The notes below the pieces were generated by a model. The model made no database searches, was not told the origin of the DNA, and was given only the letters and a program-made list of their open reading frames with translations. Shown here in pieces: positions 16,965 through 25,410 of a stretch of 44,168 nt of DNA. This DNA comes from an uncultured Saprospiraceae bacterium. Its GTDB lineage: Bacteria; Bacteroidota; Bacteroidia; Chitinophagales; Saprospiraceae. Location: positions 1 to 44,168 of the forward strand of contig CAKZVK010000060.1 of assembly GCA_937921825.1 (NCBI GenBank), written 5' to 3'. Position 1 is the first letter of the stretch. Each line of letters begins with the position of its first letter. The translations under genes and the position numbers were made by a program.

Positions 16965-18008
16965 ATGACAACTAAAAGCATCATCACGAACTTTCTATTT
17001 CTCGTCTTCTTAGCCTCCTGTGCAAGCCCTGAAAAATCTTTCCAAAAAGGGCAGTACACCAAGGCGATGAGATTAGCTACCAAAGAAATCCAAAAAGGAA
17101 AAAATGTAGCTCAAAACAAAAAATACTTAGCCTCATCAGCGAGTATACTTTCAGAACAAACGCTATCTAATTACCTCCTTTCTAACAGTACTGACATCAA
17201 AGATTGGAAAGACTCTCAAAATGAATTCAATTCAGTCCTAGCTACGATAGGCAAGAACAACATTGCAACCAAAGGACTTGTCAGCGACAGCTACAACAAA
17301 CTCTGTGATGTCAAGTACGATTTAGATCTTAGGATAGTAGATTACTACTACCAGAATGGCCTGGACTTACTTACAGAATCTAAGTCTACCGGAACCACTG
17401 AGCTCGCTAGAGAAGCTTACCACCAGTTTGTAAAAAGTGAAAAAGAAGGCGCTAATACCTTCTACACAGACTTAGAGGTACTAAAAGAAGAATGCATAGA
17501 GTACGGGTCTATATATGTGTCAGCACCTTCAGAACTTCAGCTCAAAAGCCTATTTCTCAGAACTGCATCAGTAAATGAAGAACAGCGTCCAGACTGCTAC
17601 ATCACAGTAAGCTATGGTCATGTAAATATTGATGAATCAAAAAGCATAAACACAACAACTCTAAAGGAGAGAGTAAAAGTAGGACAGAATGCGATTACAG
17701 ACACTTCAGGAGTAACCCGATATGAAGACCTCTTCGAAGAGGTGACCGCTAAGGAACATAGAACTGTAATAAACTATACTGCTCATCAGACTCTAGACAT
17801 CAGAGTCAAGGCTAACACAGACGAATGCTTCTTACGTTCTCGCACTGTCAGGCTAGCCGAAAATGACACCTGCACTGAAGTCTCATACACCGGAGACATG
17901 AGAGCAGTCAAAAGCAATAATAGTACTAACTGCAATGACTCTCAGTTTAGATCAAATTTGAGAAGAGCTATAGAAAGAGCGCTAGACAGTGAATTATACA
18001 TCAGATAA
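16965..18008 (+). CDS. Lipoprotein of unknown function
   Basis: This is a 347-residue protein I do not recognise. The signal ends in a clear lipobox, FLASC (Cys about residue 19), so it is lipidated. Residues 25-180 are helical with TPR-like features (FQKGQYTKAMRLATKEIQKGK; YYYQNGLDLLTESK); the rest is beta-rich and polar with three cysteines in the last 60 residues. It starts 79 nt after uvrA with a possible -7 box TATCTTTT (16943-16950), one base off consensus. There are no functional partners nearby. Confidence 0.75.
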   Translation: MTTKSIITNFLFLVFLASCASPEKSFQKGQYTKAMRLATKEIQKGKNVAQNKKYLASSASILSEQTLSNYLLSNSTDIKDWKDSQNEFNSVLATIGKNNIATKGLVSDSYNKLCDVKYDLDLRIVDYYYQNGLDLLTESKSTGTTELAREAYHQFVKSEKEGANTFYTDLEVLKEECIEYGSIYVSAPSELQLKSLFLRTASVNEEQRPDCYITVSYGHVNIDESKSINTTTLKERVKVGQNAITDTSGVTRYEDLFEEVTAKEHRTVINYTAHQTLDIRVKANTDECFLRSRTVRLAENDTCTEVSYTGDMRAVKSNNSTNCNDSQFRSNLRRAIERALDSELYIR

Positions 18009-18077
18009 TGATCATAGTATTAGAAGCCTCTTCAGCTTGAAGGGAAAGGCACTGTAAGATTCAGTGAAAGTCCTTGG

Positions 18078-19037
18078 CTAGAATGTGAGCTCACCTCTAA
18101 ATAATTCAAAAGTTTCATAGACGGCCTTGTCATAGTCGTCTAGAGCTTTTGTCTTGATAATCTTCTTTATCAATCTAGGATTATCTAGTACAGAGCCAAA
18201 ATATTCCCAGTAACTAGACATCTTTCTGATTAGTGCTTTTTCTCCTTTGACCTTAGAAGAGTATGCGGTACATAAGCGATCATGAAACTTACTGAAGACT
18301 TCCCATCTATCATCGGGATAGGCAAGGCTATCCATTTTTATCATCTGGGGTAAAAAAGGATCAGAAATCAATCCTCTGCCTATCATCCAATGATCAATGG
18401 ATGGGAATCGTTCTTTTAGCATTCTAAAAAAAGAGACAGAAGTAATATCTCCATTATAATATAACTTATGTCGTGTAGCATCTACGCAACGTTCGAAACT
18501 ATCTAGATCCACACCACCTACATAAAGTTGACAACCCAATCGAGCATGAATACCAATATTCTTCAGTGGATACTGATCGAGAGTTTTAAAGGCTTCGATT
18601 ATCTCACTACTGGAATCATAGCCTAATCTCATCTTCATGGAAATCGTGATATCCGATTGGCTATAGACAGCATCCAATATCTCTGCTATTCTTTCTGCTT
18701 GCCGTATCAAGCCTGAACCCAATCCACGATTAGTCACCATTGGATAAGGACAGCCTAGATTCCAATTCACTTCATCATAGTCTAGACTCTGTACATATTC
18801 TGCCACAAGCAAAAACTCCTCTGCAGAATTAGTCATGACTTGAGGGACGAGGTGTGGGACCACATTGTTTTTGGGGTCTAAATCTTGTTGATAGCCCGGC
18901 TTTATTATAGGCTTACCATTGAACCTAATGTAAGGGGCATAATAGGTATCTATTCCACCAAAGGCTTGATAGTGGGCATTACGAAATCTATAATCAGTAA
19001 AACCTTGCAAGGGTGAAGAAATAAGCACATCTGGCAT
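18078..19037 (-). CDS. dus: tRNA-dihydrouridine synthase family protein
   Basis: This FMN-dependent enzyme reduces uridines in the tRNA D-loop. The 319 residues form a TIM barrel (SSPLQGFTDYRFRN at the N-terminus, NWNLGCPYPMVTNRGLGSGL with the catalytic Cys, ISMKMRLGYD, IGIHARLG, YYNGDITS, WMIGRGLISDPFL) and a C-terminal helical tRNA-binding domain. The subtype (DusA/B/C) is not clear; it resembles DusC-like single-copy enzymes. The ATG at 19037 is the only suitable start. The TACCTTTG -7 element ends just 5 nt before it, so the message may have almost no leader. Confidence 0.9.
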   Translation of the reverse strand: MPDVLISSPLQGFTDYRFRNAHYQAFGGIDTYYAPYIRFNGKPIIKPGYQQDLDPKNNVVPHLVPQVMTNSAEEFLLVAEYVQSLDYDEVNWNLGCPYPMVTNRGLGSGLIRQAERIAEILDAVYSQSDITISMKMRLGYDSSSEIIEAFKTLDQYPLKNIGIHARLGCQLYVGGVDLDSFERCVDATRHKLYYNGDITSVSFFRMLKERFPSIDHWMIGRGLISDPFLPQMIKMDSLAYPDDRWEVFSKFHDRLCTAYSSKVKGEKALIRKMSSYWEYFGSVLDNPRLIKKIIKTKALDDYDKAVYETFELFRGELTF

Positions 19038-19041
19038 ACTG

Positions 19042-19049
19042 CAAAGGTA
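19042..19049 (-). promoter_or_regulatory. Candidate dus -7 element TACCTTTG
   Basis: A perfect TAnnTTTG on the minus strand. Its last G is at 19042 and the dus ATG begins at 19037, so transcription would start at or next to the A of the ATG. No TTG at -33. Confidence 0.4.
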
Positions 19050-19172
19050 GTTATAGTTTTATGCATAGGAAGTTGAATTAATTCCCAGACGAGGTGAGAA
19101 TCACCAAGAGGAATAAAATTCCAGTCCCTAATCTGAATGATTCACAAAAAAACATTGCTTGCTGAGGCCTAG

Positions 19173-19218
19173 CAAAAGAAAAGCAGAAACATGCATAATT
19201 TGCAAATCATGTTTCTGC
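19173..19218 (-). terminator. Terminator of the di-haem peroxidase gene
   Basis: Arms GCAGAAACATG (19183-19193) and CATGTTTCTGC (19208-19218) form an 11-bp perfect stem with a 14-nt loop. On the minus strand it is followed by TTTTCTTTTG. It lies 72 nt after the stop at 19291. Confidence 0.65.
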
Positions 19219-19290
19219 CTAACTAATAAACTAACTATGAAAAAACTACTCTGAAAAAAACTCAGAGAATTCTATTTACTTCTCTTCACA

Positions 19291-20694
19291 TTATTTAACT
19301 ATCAATTTCTGCACAGATCGTGCATCATCCATTATCAATTCTATAAAGTACATGCCCGACTGAAAGTCTTCCTTGTACATGCTGTATGAATTGCCCGTCG
19401 TCTTATCATGACGTAACAGTTTACCTTCTGCATTTAGGATATTAACCGATACCAGATTACTATTCTCATTATCAAATTCAATGACTGCATATTCTGACAT
19501 AGGATTTGGCTTGAGGACAAGATTCGAAAATCCTTCTATGTTATTGGTGCTAGACAATTTGAAAGGGTCTGACCATTTTTCATCGGTAATAAAGTCCTTG
19601 TCTGTGAAGGTTTTCATAAAAGCGACCAAATTCTCTTTATCACTTACGGAGAAATTAAATCCACCATCTGGAATAAAAATAGTCCATTCATTTTCTTCTA
19701 CATCTTCTGAGTAATGCTCTACTACTTCTTCCAAGGTATTAAATCTACCATCATGCATATATGGAGCAGTTAATTCTATATTCCTTAAAGTAGGAACTTT
19801 GAATAAATTCTCGAATTCACTATTCCATTCTCCTGCACCTGCATCTTCCAGATCAACAGGCAAGCCATTATTAAATAAAAATGGAAATATCTCCACTGGA
19901 GAAAAATCTGGATCACTCACTCCGAAAGTAATTCCCTGTGAATGACATATAGCACAAGCTTGACTAAAAAGCTCTTTACCGGCAATTTCTTCATCAGTAA
20001 AATATCTAAAGTCATTTGCTGCGGCTTGGTCCAACTTAGAATTAAATGTCGTCATGGATGAGATAAACTGCACAAGAGCATCGACGATTCTCTCTTCATT
20101 GATCTCACTCGTACCATAAGCGTCACGGAATAAATCTGGATAGTAGCTCGTCTCAGCAAGCTTAGCAGAAACTTCTAACATATTAGCCCCTATTTCATTC
20201 TCATCTGTAAGAGGTAATACTATCATCTCATCTAGAGTCGTAATTTCTAGATCCCAAGAAAAACCAGATCTATTAGTCCATCCTAGATCATTGAGATGCA
20301 TAGAATTTCTTTTAGTAAGGGCACTGATGCCTTCACTAAAAGGCTTATTCTCAGTAAAAGACAAAGATTGATCGTGGCAAGATCCACATGAGATATTCTC
20401 AAGAGCAGAAAGTTTTTCGTCGTAGAATAATACTCTACCCAAGGTTGCTCTTTCATCTGTTATAATCGATAAGTGCATCGTATCTATGACCCCACCATAA
20501 CCAGTATCAGTACTATCTATATCTAGTAGGTGACCAGGGATTTTGACATTTTCATAGTCTAGAGGAGTGGCTGGCAGGTTGGGCTCTTCGTTGACAGCAG
20601 TCAGGATTACGACTGATTGCTTGTCAGGAGAAAAATTGCCAAAAATGAATACGATAGCCAATAAAACGCCACCAATGGAAAGTTGCTTTTTCAT
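19291..20694 (-). CDS. Di-haem cytochrome c peroxidase (CcpA/MauG family) with T9SS sorting domain
   Basis: It is an exported haem protein of about 467 residues; the family reduces hydrogen peroxide or oxidises partner proteins with two c-type haems. ATG 20694 starts MKKQLSIGGVLLAIVFIFGN, a signal-like segment; an upstream in-frame start would add an unlikely 22 residues. The two haem motifs CGSCH (in SCGSCHDQSLSF) and CAICH are present, along with MHDGRFNTLEEVVEHY, typical of the family C-terminal region. A last segment of about 80 residues (LVLKPNPMSEYAVIEF ... SGMYFIELIM) is a type A T9SS sorting domain, so the haem protein is probably moved across the outer membrane. An inverted repeat (20734-20750) lies just upstream. 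Confidence 0.9.
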   Translation of the reverse strand: MKKQLSIGGVLLAIVFIFGNFSPDKQSVVILTAVNEEPNLPATPLDYENVKIPGHLLDIDSTDTGYGGVIDTMHLSIITDERATLGRVLFYDEKLSALENISCGSCHDQSLSFTENKPFSEGISALTKRNSMHLNDLGWTNRSGFSWDLEITTLDEMIVLPLTDENEIGANMLEVSAKLAETSYYPDLFRDAYGTSEINEERIVDALVQFISSMTTFNSKLDQAAANDFRYFTDEEIAGKELFSQACAICHSQGITFGVSDPDFSPVEIFPFLFNNGLPVDLEDAGAGEWNSEFENLFKVPTLRNIELTAPYMHDGRFNTLEEVVEHYSEDVEENEWTIFIPDGGFNFSVSDKENLVAFMKTFTDKDFITDEKWSDPFKLSSTNNIEGFSNLVLKPNPMSEYAVIEFDNENSNLVSVNILNAEGKLLRHDKTTGNSYSMYKEDFQSGMYFIELIMDDARSVQKLIVK

Positions 20695-20733
20695 GCTGTC
20701 AACATTTAAATGAATAAGGATTCTAATGATTAT

Positions 20734-20750
20734 ATCCTTAAAATAAGGAT
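20734..20750. promoter_or_regulatory. Inverted repeat upstream of the peroxidase gene
   Basis: ATCCTTA and TAAGGAT with a 3-nt spacer, 40 nt before the ATG on the minus strand; a third AAGGAT half-site follows at about 20716. It could be an operator, or chance in AT-rich DNA. Confidence 0.35.
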
Positions 20751-20833
20751 TTCGTTGCATAAACTGACATTATATTCCCATTTTATTCTCCTACTGTCAG
20801 CTTCAACAACAATACTCTAAGGAGTAATTAGTT

Positions 20834-20841
20834 TATTTTTG
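20834..20841 (+). promoter_or_regulatory. Candidate proC -7 element TATTTTTG
   Basis: A perfect TAnnTTTG, 49 nt before the proC ATG. No TTG at -33. It shows that the TTG codon at 20839 lies inside the promoter and is not the start. Confidence 0.5.
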
Positions 20842-20889
20842 TGCCCTTCAAAGTCTCTCACGACTACACATTTAAATCAGAATAAGAAA

Positions 20890-21690
20890 ATGAAAATCCT
20901 AATAATCGGAGGCGGCAACATGGGTCTGACTTATGCCAAAAGTTTACTCAATGCACACATTGTAACGGAGGACAACTTGATGATTTTAGAAAAATCAGAA
21001 GAAAAAGCAGAGAAAATAAAAAAACTAGAAGTAGGAACCGTCTTCGGAGAGCCTGGTAGTTATATAAAAGAAGCTGATCTTATCATTTTGGCAGTAAAGC
21101 CTCAAGATTCTGATATCCTCTTCAATAAAGTAAAAGGCTATATAGATCATCAGCAGGTGATACTTTCTATTATGGCAGGTACACCAATAAAAAAAATAAC
21201 TGCTGCGTCTGGCAGTAAGAAAATCATAAGAGCTATGCCTAACCTCCCGGCACAAGTAGGATCTGGCATGACAGTATATACCTCCTCCGAGGATGTCACC
21301 CGAATAGAACTTGTAATGGTTCAGAACATTCTGAACTCGACAGGGAAAACGATATATGTAGATAATGAAAAACTCATAGACGCCTCTACCGCAATATCTG
21401 GATCAGGTCCAGCTTATGTATTCTTTTATATTAAGTCACTAATAGATACTGCTCAGGACTTAGGCTTTAATCGATCTGAGGCGGAATTACTGTCATACAA
21501 TACTTTTAAAGGAACCATAGACCTCTTCAATAAGCATAATTTCAGCTGTGAAGAATGGATTTCTAAAGTAGCCTCTAGAGGTGGAACGACAGAAGCTGCT
21601 CTAAATTCTTACAATCAGAATGATATTCAAAACAAATTATCCCAAGCTTATACAGCTGCCTTCAATAGAGCAAGAGAGCTCAGTGAGTAA
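20890..21690 (+). CDS. proC: Pyrroline-5-carboxylate reductase
   Basis: It catalyses the last step of proline synthesis, NAD(P)H-dependent reduction of 1-pyrroline-5-carboxylate. ATG 20890 places the Rossmann motif directly at the N-terminus (MKILIIGGGNMG), as in the family; an earlier in-frame TTG falls inside the promoter. At 266 residues it is full length. Further signatures: LILAVKPQD, MPNLPAQVGSGMT, and the C-terminal dimer domain with SGSGPAYVF and SRGGTTEAAL. It is monocistronic; the next gene has its own -7 element. Confidence 0.95.
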   Translation: MKILIIGGGNMGLTYAKSLLNAHIVTEDNLMILEKSEEKAEKIKKLEVGTVFGEPGSYIKEADLIILAVKPQDSDILFNKVKGYIDHQQVILSIMAGTPIKKITAASGSKKIIRAMPNLPAQVGSGMTVYTSSEDVTRIELVMVQNILNSTGKTIYVDNEKLIDASTAISGSGPAYVFFYIKSLIDTAQDLGFNRSEAELLSYNTFKGTIDLFNKHNFSCEEWISKVASRGGTTEAALNSYNQNDIQNKLSQAYTAAFNRARELSE

Positions 21691-21716
21691 AACAGCTTTA
21701 TTAAACTGGCCTTTTG

Positions 21717-21724
21717 TACTTTTG
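21717..21724 (+). promoter_or_regulatory. Candidate glyS -7 element TACTTTTG
   Basis: A perfect TAnnTTTG, 26 nt before the GTG start of the glycyl-tRNA synthetase gene and 27 nt past the proC stop. No TTG at -33. Confidence 0.5.
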
Positions 21725-21749
21725 CACACCTTAACAAAACAGAACTATA

Positions 21750-23282
21750 GTGGACTTTAAGAATCTAATAGCACATTGTAAAGAATACGGTTTCATATTT
21801 CCATCTAGTGAGATCTATGATGGTCTTTCTGCAACTTATGACTACGGACCGCTAGGCGTAGAGCTCAAAAATAACATCAAACAGTACTGGTGGAAAAGTA
21901 TGGTACAGATGCATGAAAATATCGTAGGATTAGATGCTGCCATCTTTATGCACCCTAAGACTTGGAAAGCCTCTGGACACGTAGATGCTTTTAATGATCC
22001 AATGGTAGATAATAAAAGTTCTAAAAAAAGATATCGTGCGGACCAACTGATAGAAGGCTATGCAGAAAAAATAGAAGCAAAAATCCAAAAGGACGTTGTC
22101 AAAGCTGCTAAGAAATTCGGTGACTCCTTTGACGAAAAACAATTCAGAGAAACCAATGGCCGTATTATAGATAGACAGAAGAAAATTGACTACGCTATCA
22201 ATACCATGAACCAACACATGAAAGATGGCAGCATGGAAGGTCTCGGTAATCTTATCGCTGAACTAGAAATCAAATGTCCAGACAGTGGTTCTGGAGAGTG
22301 GACTGATGTTCGTCAGTTTAATCTTATGTTTTCTACCCAACTAGGGGCTATTGCAGGTGAGGAAGGAAAAATCTATCTGAGACCAGAAACGGCTCAAGGT
22401 ATCTTTGTGAATTTCCTAAATGTGCAAAAATCTACCAGACAAAAACTTCCCTTTGGAATTGCTCAAATCGGAAAGGCTTTTAGAAACGAGATAGTCGCTA
22501 GACAGTTCATCTTTAGAATGCGAGAATTCGAGCAAATGGAGATGCAATTCTTTGTAAAGCCAGGAGAAGAAATGAAGTGGTATGACTACTGGAAGCAAAC
22601 AAGATTAGAATGGCATAAGGCACTGGGCACTCCTGCGGAGAACCTAAGATACCATGATCATGACAACCTTGCTCACTATGCCAATGCTGCTGTGGATATT
22701 GAATTCAAGTTTCCATTTGGATTTAGAGAACTAGAAGGTATTCATTCTAGAACAGACTTCGACCTTAAGAGTCATATGGAATTATCGGGTAAGAAAATGC
22801 AATACTTCGATCCTGCGCAGAATGAAAGCTATGTACCATATGTAGTAGAGACTTCTATAGGTTGCGATAGAATGTTCCTCTCACAAGTGGGTCAGACTCT
22901 CCAAGAAGAAACTGTACCAGATGCAGATGGCAAGGAATCAACAAGGACTGTCATGAAACTGCATCCTTCTATTGCTCCAGTAAAAGCAGCTGTATTACCA
23001 CTTCTAAAAAACAAAGAAGAACTAGTAAAAGCATCTAAAGATGTCTTCAAAAAATTATCTGCTCATGTCAACTGTCAGTATGATGAGAAAGATGCTATCG
23101 GCAGAAGGTATAGACGTCAGGATGCGATAGGTACACCTTACTCTATCACTATTGATTTTGATACACTGGAAGACAATACAGTTACTATTAGAGATAGAGA
23201 TACGCTAGAACAAAAGAGAATCAAAATAGAGGATGTGGCTAAGACTGTCAGTGACAAGTGCAACGTGAATAATATACTGTAG
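21750..23282 (+). CDS. glyS: Glycyl-tRNA synthetase, dimeric type
   Basis: This class II synthetase charges tRNA-Gly. At 510 residues it is the single-chain alpha2 form rather than the alpha/beta tetramer. The start is GTG 21750 (MDFKNLIAHCKEYGFIFPSS), which aligns with the usual N-terminus. Signatures: YDYGPLGVELKNN, class II motif 2 GKAFRNEIVARQFIFRMRE, QFFVKPGEE, SHMELSGKKMQYFD, motif 3 ETSIGCDRMF, and a C-terminal anticodon-binding domain (~395-510) with YRRQDAIGTPY. It is followed after 3 nt by a HAD phosphatase gene; the two end at a shared bidirectional terminator. Confidence 0.96.
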   Translation: MDFKNLIAHCKEYGFIFPSSEIYDGLSATYDYGPLGVELKNNIKQYWWKSMVQMHENIVGLDAAIFMHPKTWKASGHVDAFNDPMVDNKSSKKRYRADQLIEGYAEKIEAKIQKDVVKAAKKFGDSFDEKQFRETNGRIIDRQKKIDYAINTMNQHMKDGSMEGLGNLIAELEIKCPDSGSGEWTDVRQFNLMFSTQLGAIAGEEGKIYLRPETAQGIFVNFLNVQKSTRQKLPFGIAQIGKAFRNEIVARQFIFRMREFEQMEMQFFVKPGEEMKWYDYWKQTRLEWHKALGTPAENLRYHDHDNLAHYANAAVDIEFKFPFGFRELEGIHSRTDFDLKSHMELSGKKMQYFDPAQNESYVPYVVETSIGCDRMFLSQVGQTLQEETVPDADGKESTRTVMKLHPSIAPVKAAVLPLLKNKEELVKASKDVFKKLSAHVNCQYDEKDAIGRRYRRQDAIGTPYSITIDFDTLEDNTVTIRDRDTLEQKRIKIEDVAKTVSDKCNVNNIL

Positions 23283-23285
23283 TCT

Positions 23286-23930
23286 ATGATAGACCACAGT
23301 AAAAAAACGCTGGTCTTTGACTTCGGGAATATTCTTATCAACCTTGATTTCAAAACTTGCTTTGCAGCCTTCAAGAAAACTTTAAATCAAGATTTCTCTC
23401 AAGGGCTTCCCGATAAGACTAAAGAACATCTGTACAGATATGACAGAGGAAAAATCAATACGGAAGCTTTTCTATGGCATCTCCAGCAGTATAATCCACA
23501 AGCAGAAATCAGAGAAGTTATTGCTGCATGGAATGCACTCCTCGGCGAATTGCCACTTGCGCGATTCACCATGATAGAAGGTCTGAGAAAAGAATTCAAT
23601 ATCGTGATGCTCAGCAACATCAATGAACTCCATATCGAAAAAATACATCGAGATCTAAAGCACAATCATGGTATAGAAGATTTTCATGCACTGTACTTTG
23701 ACAAGGTCTATTACTCTTGCAGAATAGGTATGAGAAAACCTGATGCTGAAATCTACGACTTTGTAACAAAGGACCTCGGCATCACAGACTGCTCCACTAT
23801 GTTATTTATAGATGACATGGAGGAAAACATTATCGCATGTAAGGAAGCAGGTTGGAAAGGTCAGGTCCACAAGCCTACAGATGATATTATCAATAATATA
23901 GACGGGTACATCCAAACAGCTTTCGGCTAA
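23286..23930 (+). CDS. HAD superfamily hydrolase, subfamily IA (YihX-like)
   Basis: This is a probable small-molecule phosphatase of 214 residues. Motif I reads VFDFGNILINLD: the nucleophile Asp is present, and the second Asp of the usual DxD is Gly, as in the YihX-type branch. Motif II is MLSNINE (Ser), motif III has Lys in RKPDAEIYD, and motif IV is FIDDMEENI. The cap is the helical C1 type between motifs I and II. It starts 3 nt after the glyS stop, so it is co-transcribed and likely translationally coupled. The substrate cannot be read from sequence; the glyS link suggests no obvious one. Confidence 0.88.
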   Translation: MIDHSKKTLVFDFGNILINLDFKTCFAAFKKTLNQDFSQGLPDKTKEHLYRYDRGKINTEAFLWHLQQYNPQAEIREVIAAWNALLGELPLARFTMIEGLRKEFNIVMLSNINELHIEKIHRDLKHNHGIEDFHALYFDKVYYSCRIGMRKPDAEIYDFVTKDLGITDCSTMLFIDDMEENIIACKEAGWKGQVHKPTDDIINNIDGYIQTAFG

Positions 23931-23965
23931 TAGCTTGATGTAAAAAAGCTTGAGAGCTTAACCTT

Positions 23966-24008
23966 AAATAAAAGCCCAAATCGATGATCGATCTGGGCCA
24001 TAGTTTTT
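23966..24008. terminator. Bidirectional terminator between glyS-HAD and mscS
   Basis: GCCCAAATCGAT (23974-23985) pairs with ATCGATCTGGGC (23987-23998) with one mismatch, a 12-position stem around a minimal loop. The plus side is followed by a TTTTT run (24004-24008), the minus side by TTTTATTT. It serves both convergent units. Confidence 0.8.
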
Positions 24009-24021
24009 GCTTAGTTTTCTC

Positions 24022-24873
24022 TTAGTTATTACTAATCATATTTACATCCATCGTCGGATAAGGGATGCCTATATTATTCTTATCGAATGCCTTCTTTACA
24101 TTTTCCTGCATGTAAAATAAGGTATCCCAGTAGTGCTCACTCCTACAGAAAGGACGTGTTGCTAGATTTACAGAACTATCACCTAGTTCTGCCACTACCA
24201 CCCCTTGAGCTGGAGCAGATAAAATGTAAGGACAGGTCTCCCCTACTTCTAATATTATCTTACGAGCCTTATCAATATCATCAGAATATCCAATTCCAAA
24301 AGTAAGTTCCACACCTACTTGTCCTTGACCAGAGATATTTGTGATATCATTACCCGTTACATTGCTATTGGCGATAATTATTCTTTTGTTATCTAATGTC
24401 TTTAGTGTAGTATTGAAGGCATTAATAGCATCTACTGTTCCTACGGTACCACCGCCACCTATTTTCACTAGGTCACCTGTCTTGAAAGGCTTAAAGATCA
24501 TTAACATTACACCTGAAGCTACATGGCCTAAGGTGCCATTGAGTGCCATCCCTATACCCACCATCAGCGCACTAAATATCGCTATGAAAGAGGTTGTATT
24601 CACACCAAACATTCCCGCTACAGAAAGCAATAGCATTATTTTCAAGGCGATACTTATTAAAGAGGAGAGAAACTTGGATAGTGTTTCGTCCATTCCAGAT
24701 CTATTAATTCCACCTTCTGCAAATTTGACTATCTTGCCTATAATCCAAAATCCAATAATTAGGGTTAGTATTGCTAGCAAGGCTTTCGGCGCATACTCCA
24801 TAGCCATGCCCATAGCTTTCTGGGTATATCCTGAGATAGGAGATACTGCTTCTAGCACATCTGATTCATCCAT
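24022..24873 (-). CDS. MscS family small-conductance mechanosensitive channel
   Basis: This inner-membrane heptameric channel opens under membrane tension to release solutes during hypo-osmotic shock. Length is 283 residues from ATG 24873 (an in-frame TTG two codons upstream is less likely). Three transmembrane segments are visible: about 27-50 (LLAILTLIIGFWIIGKIV), about 65-90, and the pore-lining TM3 with FSALMVGIGMALNGTLGHVASG. The beta domain (PFKTGDLVKIGG) and the alpha/beta vestibule domain (VELTFGIGYSDDIDKARKI) follow, ending with GIPYPTMDVN. E. coli MscS has 286 residues. A TATTTTTG -7 element lies 30 nt upstream. It is divergent from recX. Confidence 0.93.
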   Translation of the reverse strand: MDESDVLEAVSPISGYTQKAMGMAMEYAPKALLAILTLIIGFWIIGKIVKFAEGGINRSGMDETLSKFLSSLISIALKIMLLLSVAGMFGVNTTSFIAIFSALMVGIGMALNGTLGHVASGVMLMIFKPFKTGDLVKIGGGGTVGTVDAINAFNTTLKTLDNKRIIIANSNVTGNDITNISGQGQVGVELTFGIGYSDDIDKARKIILEVGETCPYILSAPAQGVVVAELGDSSVNLATRPFCRSEHYWDTLFYMQENVKKAFDKNNIGIPYPTMDVNMISNN

Positions 24874-24902
24874 TTTCAATTAATTTTTTGAGTTAAAAAA
24901 AG

Positions 24903-24910
24903 CAAAAATA
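24903..24910 (-). promoter_or_regulatory. Candidate mscS -7 element TATTTTTG
   Basis: A perfect TAnnTTTG on the minus strand, 30 nt before the mscS ATG in the short gap shared with the divergent recX gene. No TTG at -33. Confidence 0.45.
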
Positions 24911-24927
24911 ATAGAAAGAATATATCA

Positions 24928-25407
24928 TTGAAGCTTACCCAAGAAATCATACTAGAAAAATTAAAGCGATACTGTGCCTATCAGGATCGCTGCCATCAAG
25001 AAGTACGGACTAAACTACTTTCATTAAAAATATACGGTGACGACCTTGAGGAAATAATAACAGAACTAATCAAAGAAGATTTCCTCAATGAAGAAAGATT
25101 TGCCCGATCGTTTACGCGTGGTAGGCAAAGGATGAAAAAATGGGGACGAAACAAAATCAAACAGCATCTTGCTCAAAAATACATTTCATCCTACTGTATC
25201 AAAAAAGGTATGGAAGAGATAGACGAAGAAGAATATCTAGAAAACCTAAGAAGCATCATCACAAAGCAACTCAGTAAACACGAACAGTTAGGAGAACTCC
25301 TAGCGAAAGACAAAGCTATAAAATATGCTTCCAGCCGCGGGTACGAAGCAAATCTAATCTTCAGTATTATAAAAGAAATAGAAGAGGATGGTTATCAAGC
25401 TGTATAA
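24928..25407 (+). CDS. recX: Regulatory protein RecX
   Basis: RecX binds RecA filaments and limits recombinase activity. The 159 residues show tandem three-helix repeats: LERLKRYCAYQDRCHQEV-like opening (KLKRYCAYQDRCHQEVRTKL), IITELIKEDFLNEERFARSF, RMKKWGRNKIKQHLAQK and YASSRGYEANLIFSIIKEI. The start is TTG at 24928; no ATG is placed to give the family N-terminus. recA is not in the window. It is convergent with the symporter gene, with 3 nt between stops. Confidence 0.9.
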   Translation: MKLTQEIILEKLKRYCAYQDRCHQEVRTKLLSLKIYGDDLEEIITELIKEDFLNEERFARSFTRGRQRMKKWGRNKIKQHLAQKYISSYCIKKGMEEIDEEEYLENLRSIITKQLSKHEQLGELLAKDKAIKYASSRGYEANLIFSIIKEIEEDGYQAV

Positions 25408-25410
25408 TGC

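Noticed and set aside
18021-18067. Short inverted repeats (CTTCA/TGAAG, CACTG/CAGTG) between the lipoprotein gene and dus
   Set aside because: Stems of only 5 bp without T-tracts; not supportable as terminators.
19237-19254. ATG AAA AAA CTA CTC TGA, a five-residue frame resembling the start of a signal peptide
   Set aside because: Too short to be a gene; no coding continuation in any frame, so at most a relic. The adjacent CTCTGA/TCAGAG hairpin lacks a T-run on either side.
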